Shown here in pieces: positions 14,822-17,720 of a DNA stretch of 17,720 bases. Location of the stretch: the NCBI GenBank assembly GCA_017936245.1, contig JAGBFY010000629.1:1-17720 (forward strand). The letters are read 5' to 3'. A program made the position numbers and the translations under genes. The stretch's first letter is position 1. The number at the start of each line of letters is the position of its first letter. The notes under the pieces are model-generated. The model did not search any database. It had not been told where the DNA came from and worked only from the letters and a program-made list of their open reading frames with translations. Source of the DNA: Kiritimatiellia bacterium (GTDB lineage: Bacteria; Verrucomicrobiota; Kiritimatiellia; RFP12; UBA1067).

Positions 14822-16148
14822 GCACTGCCTTTACACGATCTTCGCTCTTGATGCCGATCATGAACGAGAACTCGCTTGCGCCCTGGTTCACCATCGAAAT
14901 GTTGATGCCATGCTCAGCAAGGGCGGCTGTCGCCTTTGCGAGCATTCCGGCGGAGAACGCCATGCCTTCGCCCACGACCATGAGAATCGCGTAGTTGTGC
15001 GTAACAAGCACGGAGTCGGGCGAAAGCTCTCTCTTGATGCGGGCCACTACGCGGTTCTCCGTGGACTTGGTGAACTTGTCGGCGCGAATCACAACGGAGA
15101 TGGAGTCGATTCCGCTGGGGATGTGTTCATAGGCGACATGCTCTTCCTGAAGAATGTCAAGAAGCTTGTGCGTGAAGCCGACCTCGCGGTTCATGCAGTA
15201 CTTGTCGATGATGATGTTGCAGAAGCCGTCCGCCGCCGCGATGCCGGTAACTGTTCCGGGAATGACACGACGGGACTGCACGATCATCGTGCCGGGCTCG
15301 GCGGGATGGTTCGTGTTGCGGACATTGATCGGGATGCGCGCCTGGACCGCCGGGAAGATCGCCTCGTCGTTGAAAACGCCGAAACCGGCATAGGCGAGTT
15401 CGCGCATTTCGCGGTAGGTCATCGTGTCGATGCCTTCCTTGACCTCTGGAACGATACGCGGATCGACGGGATAGACGTTGTCCACATCCGTGAAGTTCTC
15501 GTACACATCTGCGCGGATCGCCGCCGCAAGAATGGAACCCGTGATGTCCGAACCGCCGCGCGGGAACGTAGCGACCGTGCCATCCTTGCGGTAACCGAAG
15601 AATCCGGGATATACTACGATGCCTTCAAAGTCGGCGAAAGTCTTTGCGAGCTTGCGGTAGGATTCCGGATTGAGCGTTGCGTTGCCCGACTCGCCTTCGA
15701 GAATCATGCCCGTCTCCTTCGGACCGGCATAGCGGGCCTTCACGCCACGCTTGGTGAATGCCTCCGCTACGAGCTTCGCGGAGTTATCCTCGCCCGCAGC
15801 CTTGAGGGTATCCATGAAAATTCCGGAATCCTTCTTGGAAGAGGCGATGCGAGCCTTGAGATCCTTCTCAATCTCCTTTACGATATCTTCGCCGAGCTTC
15901 AGTTCCTTTGCGATGGACGCATATCTATCGACTACGGCCTTGAGCGGCTTTGTCGTATCCTTCTTCGCAAGCGCGGCATCGGCGAGCGCGATAAGCAGGT
16001 CCGTCACCTTCGTGTCGGACTTGTTGCGCTTGCCGGGAGCGCTTACCACAACCATGCGACGCGCAGGGTCGGCGAGCACGATATCCATCACCTTGGATAT
16101 CTGACCGGCGTCTGCGAGACTTGAACCGCCAAATTTGCAAACCTTCAT
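14793..16148 (-). CDS. lysC: Aspartate kinase
   Basis: A 451-residue monofunctional enzyme that phosphorylates aspartate, the entry step to lysine, threonine and methionine. The start is the ATG at 16148, where KVCKFGGSS opens the protein with the conserved K-F-G-G-S-S; a GAGG lies 8 bases upstream. Further marks are VVVSAPGKRNKSDTKVTDLL and FPRGGSDITGS (about residues 195-205). Two ACT regulatory domains follow (about 320-360 and 385-451: FTHKLLDILQEEHVAYEHIP and GINISMVNQGASEFSFMIGI), so feedback inhibition is expected. The gene symbol is by analogy; the paralogue type (lysC, thrA-like or metL-like) cannot be fixed from this window. It appears to be the first gene of an operon with the secreted protein and argH. 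Confidence 0.94.
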   Translation of the reverse strand: MKVCKFGGSSLADAGQISKVMDIVLADPARRMVVVSAPGKRNKSDTKVTDLLIALADAALAKKDTTKPLKAVVDRYASIAKELKLGEDIVKEIEKDLKARIASSKKDSGIFMDTLKAAGEDNSAKLVAEAFTKRGVKARYAGPKETGMILEGESGNATLNPESYRKLAKTFADFEGIVVYPGFFGYRKDGTVATFPRGGSDITGSILAAAIRADVYENFTDVDNVYPVDPRIVPEVKEGIDTMTYREMRELAYAGFGVFNDEAIFPAVQARIPINVRNTNHPAEPGTMIVQSRRVIPGTVTGIAAADGFCNIIIDKYCMNREVGFTHKLLDILQEEHVAYEHIPSGIDSISVVIRADKFTKSTENRVVARIKRELSPDSVLVTHNYAILMVVGEGMAFSAGMLAKATAALAEHGINISMVNQGASEFSFMIGIKSEDRVKAVRALYSAYFG

Positions 16149-16188
16149 CTTCTTTTCCTCTTCTTTTCGAATTGCAAAACGGGTGGGA

Positions 16189-16194
16189 ATTATA
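16189..16194 (-). promoter_or_regulatory. -10 box (TATAAT) upstream of aspartate kinase
   Basis: A perfect TATAAT on the minus strand lies 40 bases before the aspartate kinase ATG, leaving a normal leader with a Shine-Dalgarno sequence. No good -35 is seen at the right distance. A second weaker box, TGCTATCAT, lies just upstream. Confidence 0.45.
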
Positions 16195-16301
16195 TCATGT
16201 CTCACCCCTCCAATGATAGCATAAAGATTATGATTTTACCCATCGCTCCAGAATCGGATGAAGAACGGTTTTCAATTTCCCTCCAAGTTTATCATTTGCC
16301 A

Positions 16302-17384
16302 TCAGCCATCCAGCGAAGCCGGAATTTCGCCGGCTGCGAGAAAGCCCGTCTCGATGTGGAATGTGACGCTCTCTCCTGGCTGGAGAAAGCGCTGCTGACT
16401 GTGCGCTCGGCAATAGGAGAGTCCCTTGTGCTCCGCCGTGGCAGGAAGGCACATGCCCATTGCGTCTTCATCCTCCGTACGGGCGATCCAGCGCGTGGCA
16501 TACGGAAGTTCCCCGGGACGATATTTCACGTACACGGCTCCCTCATTTCCCGGAAATACCTGCATTACGGCAGCGAAGCCGTCCGCATCCGGGCGGTGAA
16601 AGTAACAGCTCACGATCTCCGGACGGTACGACTCCCCCTCGATCCCCACCTTGCTCTGCAGAGTCCAATCCGTGTCAAGACGGCGAAGGAACGCATTCGT
16701 CGCATCCGCCCACGGCTTGTAGTATCCGTCAGGAACCTCATGGTTTATGATCGGATGTCTCGACAGCGGCGATTCCACAATGCGCGAGCCATCCACCGGA
16801 CGGTGGTTCACATGGCACAGATAGTAGTATTCGAACGGAATGTCCTTCCTGTTATGGATGGAGGCTACGATCTCCAGCTTCGCCGCCCCCGCTCTGAGCA
16901 GGACGGTTGGAGAGAATTCGTAGTTGTGGGTGAAGCACAGACGATTGACAAACTTTCCGCCTACGGCGATATAGCTGCCAATGGCGTCGCTTCCGGTCGC
17001 TATCCACGCCTCCCGGTACGAGGCGATCGGCAGTTCGGCGTGTCCGACATGGGAATCGTCCGCCGCCGGATTGCCCATAGCCGTGAGTCCGCAGTGCATG
17101 AGAAAGCAACCGTACGATTCACTGAAACATGTCTTGCACCGCTCCGGCTCCTCGTGGATGGATTTCATGGCAAGTTCCCTCCCGTCGAAATCACACCGCC
17201 ACACCATCTGCCCCATGAAGGGCAGAATCGTGAATGACCCTCTGGAATTGGACACCTTAAGAGCCTCCACTCCAGTGGAATACCTGAACGTCTCGGCACG
17301 AAACTCTCCGCACTCCAGCAGAACGCGCTTCGCATCTGCGAACGAATTCCTGTAAAGATGCACTTTTGCCGATATGCTCCCCAT
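16302..17384 (-). CDS. DUF4432 family protein (aldose-1-epimerase-like)
   Basis: A 360-residue soluble protein without a signal peptide. AAAGGAAG lies 4 bases before the ATG at 17384. The sequence fits the DUF4432 branch of the galactose-mutarotase fold: early strands (FTILPFMGQMVWRCDFDGRE), HCGLTAMGNPAADDSHVGHA, then YYLCHVNHRPVDGSRIV and the late strand ETGFLAAGEIP. Members of this fold bind sugars and usually interconvert anomers; for DUF4432 the substrate is not established, so the enzymatic role is inferred. It lies 41 bases downstream of the creatininase-family gene and is probably co-transcribed with it. About 150 bases separate it from aspartate kinase, with no clear terminator. Confidence 0.85.
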   Translation of the reverse strand: MGSISAKVHLYRNSFADAKRVLLECGEFRAETFRYSTGVEALKVSNSRGSFTILPFMGQMVWRCDFDGRELAMKSIHEEPERCKTCFSESYGCFLMHCGLTAMGNPAADDSHVGHAELPIASYREAWIATGSDAIGSYIAVGGKFVNRLCFTHNYEFSPTVLLRAGAAKLEIVASIHNRKDIPFEYYYLCHVNHRPVDGSRIVESPLSRHPIINHEVPDGYYKPWADATNAFLRRLDTDWTLQSKVGIEGESYRPEIVSCYFHRPDADGFAAVMQVFPGNEGAVYVKYRPGELPYATRWIARTEDEDAMGMCLPATAEHKGLSYCRAHSQQRFLQPGESVTFHIETGFLAAGEIPASLDG

Positions 17385-17425
17385 GATACTTCCTTTCTCG
17401 TCTTTTCCTCTTTCCCGTTACCGTT

Positions 17426-17720
17426 CTACGACAGCACGCGGCGGAAATGGTCGAGTATCATCGCCACGCCGTTGTCGCCCGTCTCCTTCGACGCCTTGAG
17501 CGCAGACTGCGCGTACCATGCGGTCTTGTCGAATTCATCCATGTTGACGGTATCCGGGCAGAGCGACATCATCAGGGACGTCTCGCCCTCTCCCGCATGG
17601 TCGAACGGATACCTGGCGAGCACCTTTTCGTCCATCAGCGCATGGTTGCGGATCCAGATGAACGGATTGGCGTCAAGATTCGTATGGTCGGTGTAGTACG
17701 ACGCGCTCGCCGGATCGCCC
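17426..17720 (-). CDS. Creatininase family protein, C-terminal part (cut by window edge)
   Basis: The frame is open from base 17720 to the stop at 17426, giving the last 97 residues. The motif DHAGEGETSLMMSLCPDTVN is the hallmark C-terminal metal-ligand segment of the creatininase (creatinine amidohydrolase) fold, where the His and Glu of H-A-G-E help hold the metal pair. The upstream visible piece, YYTDHTNLDANPFIWIRNHA, precedes it. Family members are amidohydrolases of about 240-280 residues acting on creatinine, formamides or cyclic amides. Pairing with a DUF4432 sugar-fold protein suggests a carbohydrate-related amide here, but that is a guess. The start lies outside the window. Confidence 0.85.
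   Translation of the reverse strand, partial: GDPASASYYTDHTNLDANPFIWIRNHALMDEKVLARYPFDHAGEGETSLMMSLCPDTVNMDEFDKTAWYAQSALKASKETGDNGVAMILDHFRRVLS

Noticed and set aside
14910..16124. A 404-codon plus-strand frame opposite aspartate kinase
   Set aside because: The opposite strand is an unmistakable aspartate kinase; the antisense product has no motif and no ribosome site.
16197..17237. A 346-codon plus-strand frame opposite the DUF4432 gene
   Set aside because: Antisense shadow with a low-complexity Arg/His-rich product and no family signature.

Overview
The window looks like a chromosomal segment of a polysaccharide-degrading bacterium of the PVC group (Verrucomicrobiota/Kiritimatiellota/Lentisphaerota). 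This rests on a secreted protein with autotransporter-associated-type strand repeats but no outer-membrane barrel, a XylR-like AraC regulator beside a secreted glycoside hydrolase, and a histidine kinase with a large extracytoplasmic OB-fold-like region. Phylum assignment is inference from gene content; there is no rRNA or tRNA gene here.

Layout. (1) 1-2219: a truncated secreted glycoside-hydrolase-like gene (minus) diverges from a XylR-like regulator (plus); a 13-bp perfect palindrome lies between them. (2) 2220-3196: a gene-poor scar with two diverged copies of a regulatory-looking unit, three 27-bp dyads, a 98-bp foldback element, a short tandem repeat and a C-terminal remnant of a HipA-type kinase. 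(3) 3197-9388 (minus): an operon for a secreted strand-repeat protein, a secreted parallel beta-helix protein and a secreted clan GH-A-like hydrolase. (4) 9533-12297 (plus), divergent from that operon: an OB-fold sensor histidine kinase and a LuxR/NarL-type response regulator. (5) 12340-16148 (minus): aspartate kinase, an unrecognised secreted protein and argininosuccinate lyase, with overlapping genes. (6) 16302-17720 (minus): a creatininase-family protein (cut by the window edge) followed by a DUF4432 aldose-epimerase-like protein.

The most striking structure is an 81-bp direct repeat (78/81 identical). One copy is the 3' end of argH (12354-12434); the other is at 3227-3307, where it forms the out-of-frame C-terminus of the GH gene. 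The two copies bracket about 9.1 kb that holds exactly the degradation operon and its two-component system. Duplication of a gene 3' end at both edges of a block is what integration into that gene end leaves behind. I therefore propose an argH-associated carbohydrate island. No integrase is visible, so a plain duplication or a dispersed repeat remains possible.

Working model (inference): the two-component system senses a periplasmic ligand and controls the divergent operon, whose secreted products bind and cut a polysaccharide. The XylR-like regulator does a similar job for the GH at the left edge. Both regulators appear to be expressed from extended -10 promoters that nearly touch the start codon, without a Shine-Dalgarno sequence, whereas most minus-strand genes have clear ones.
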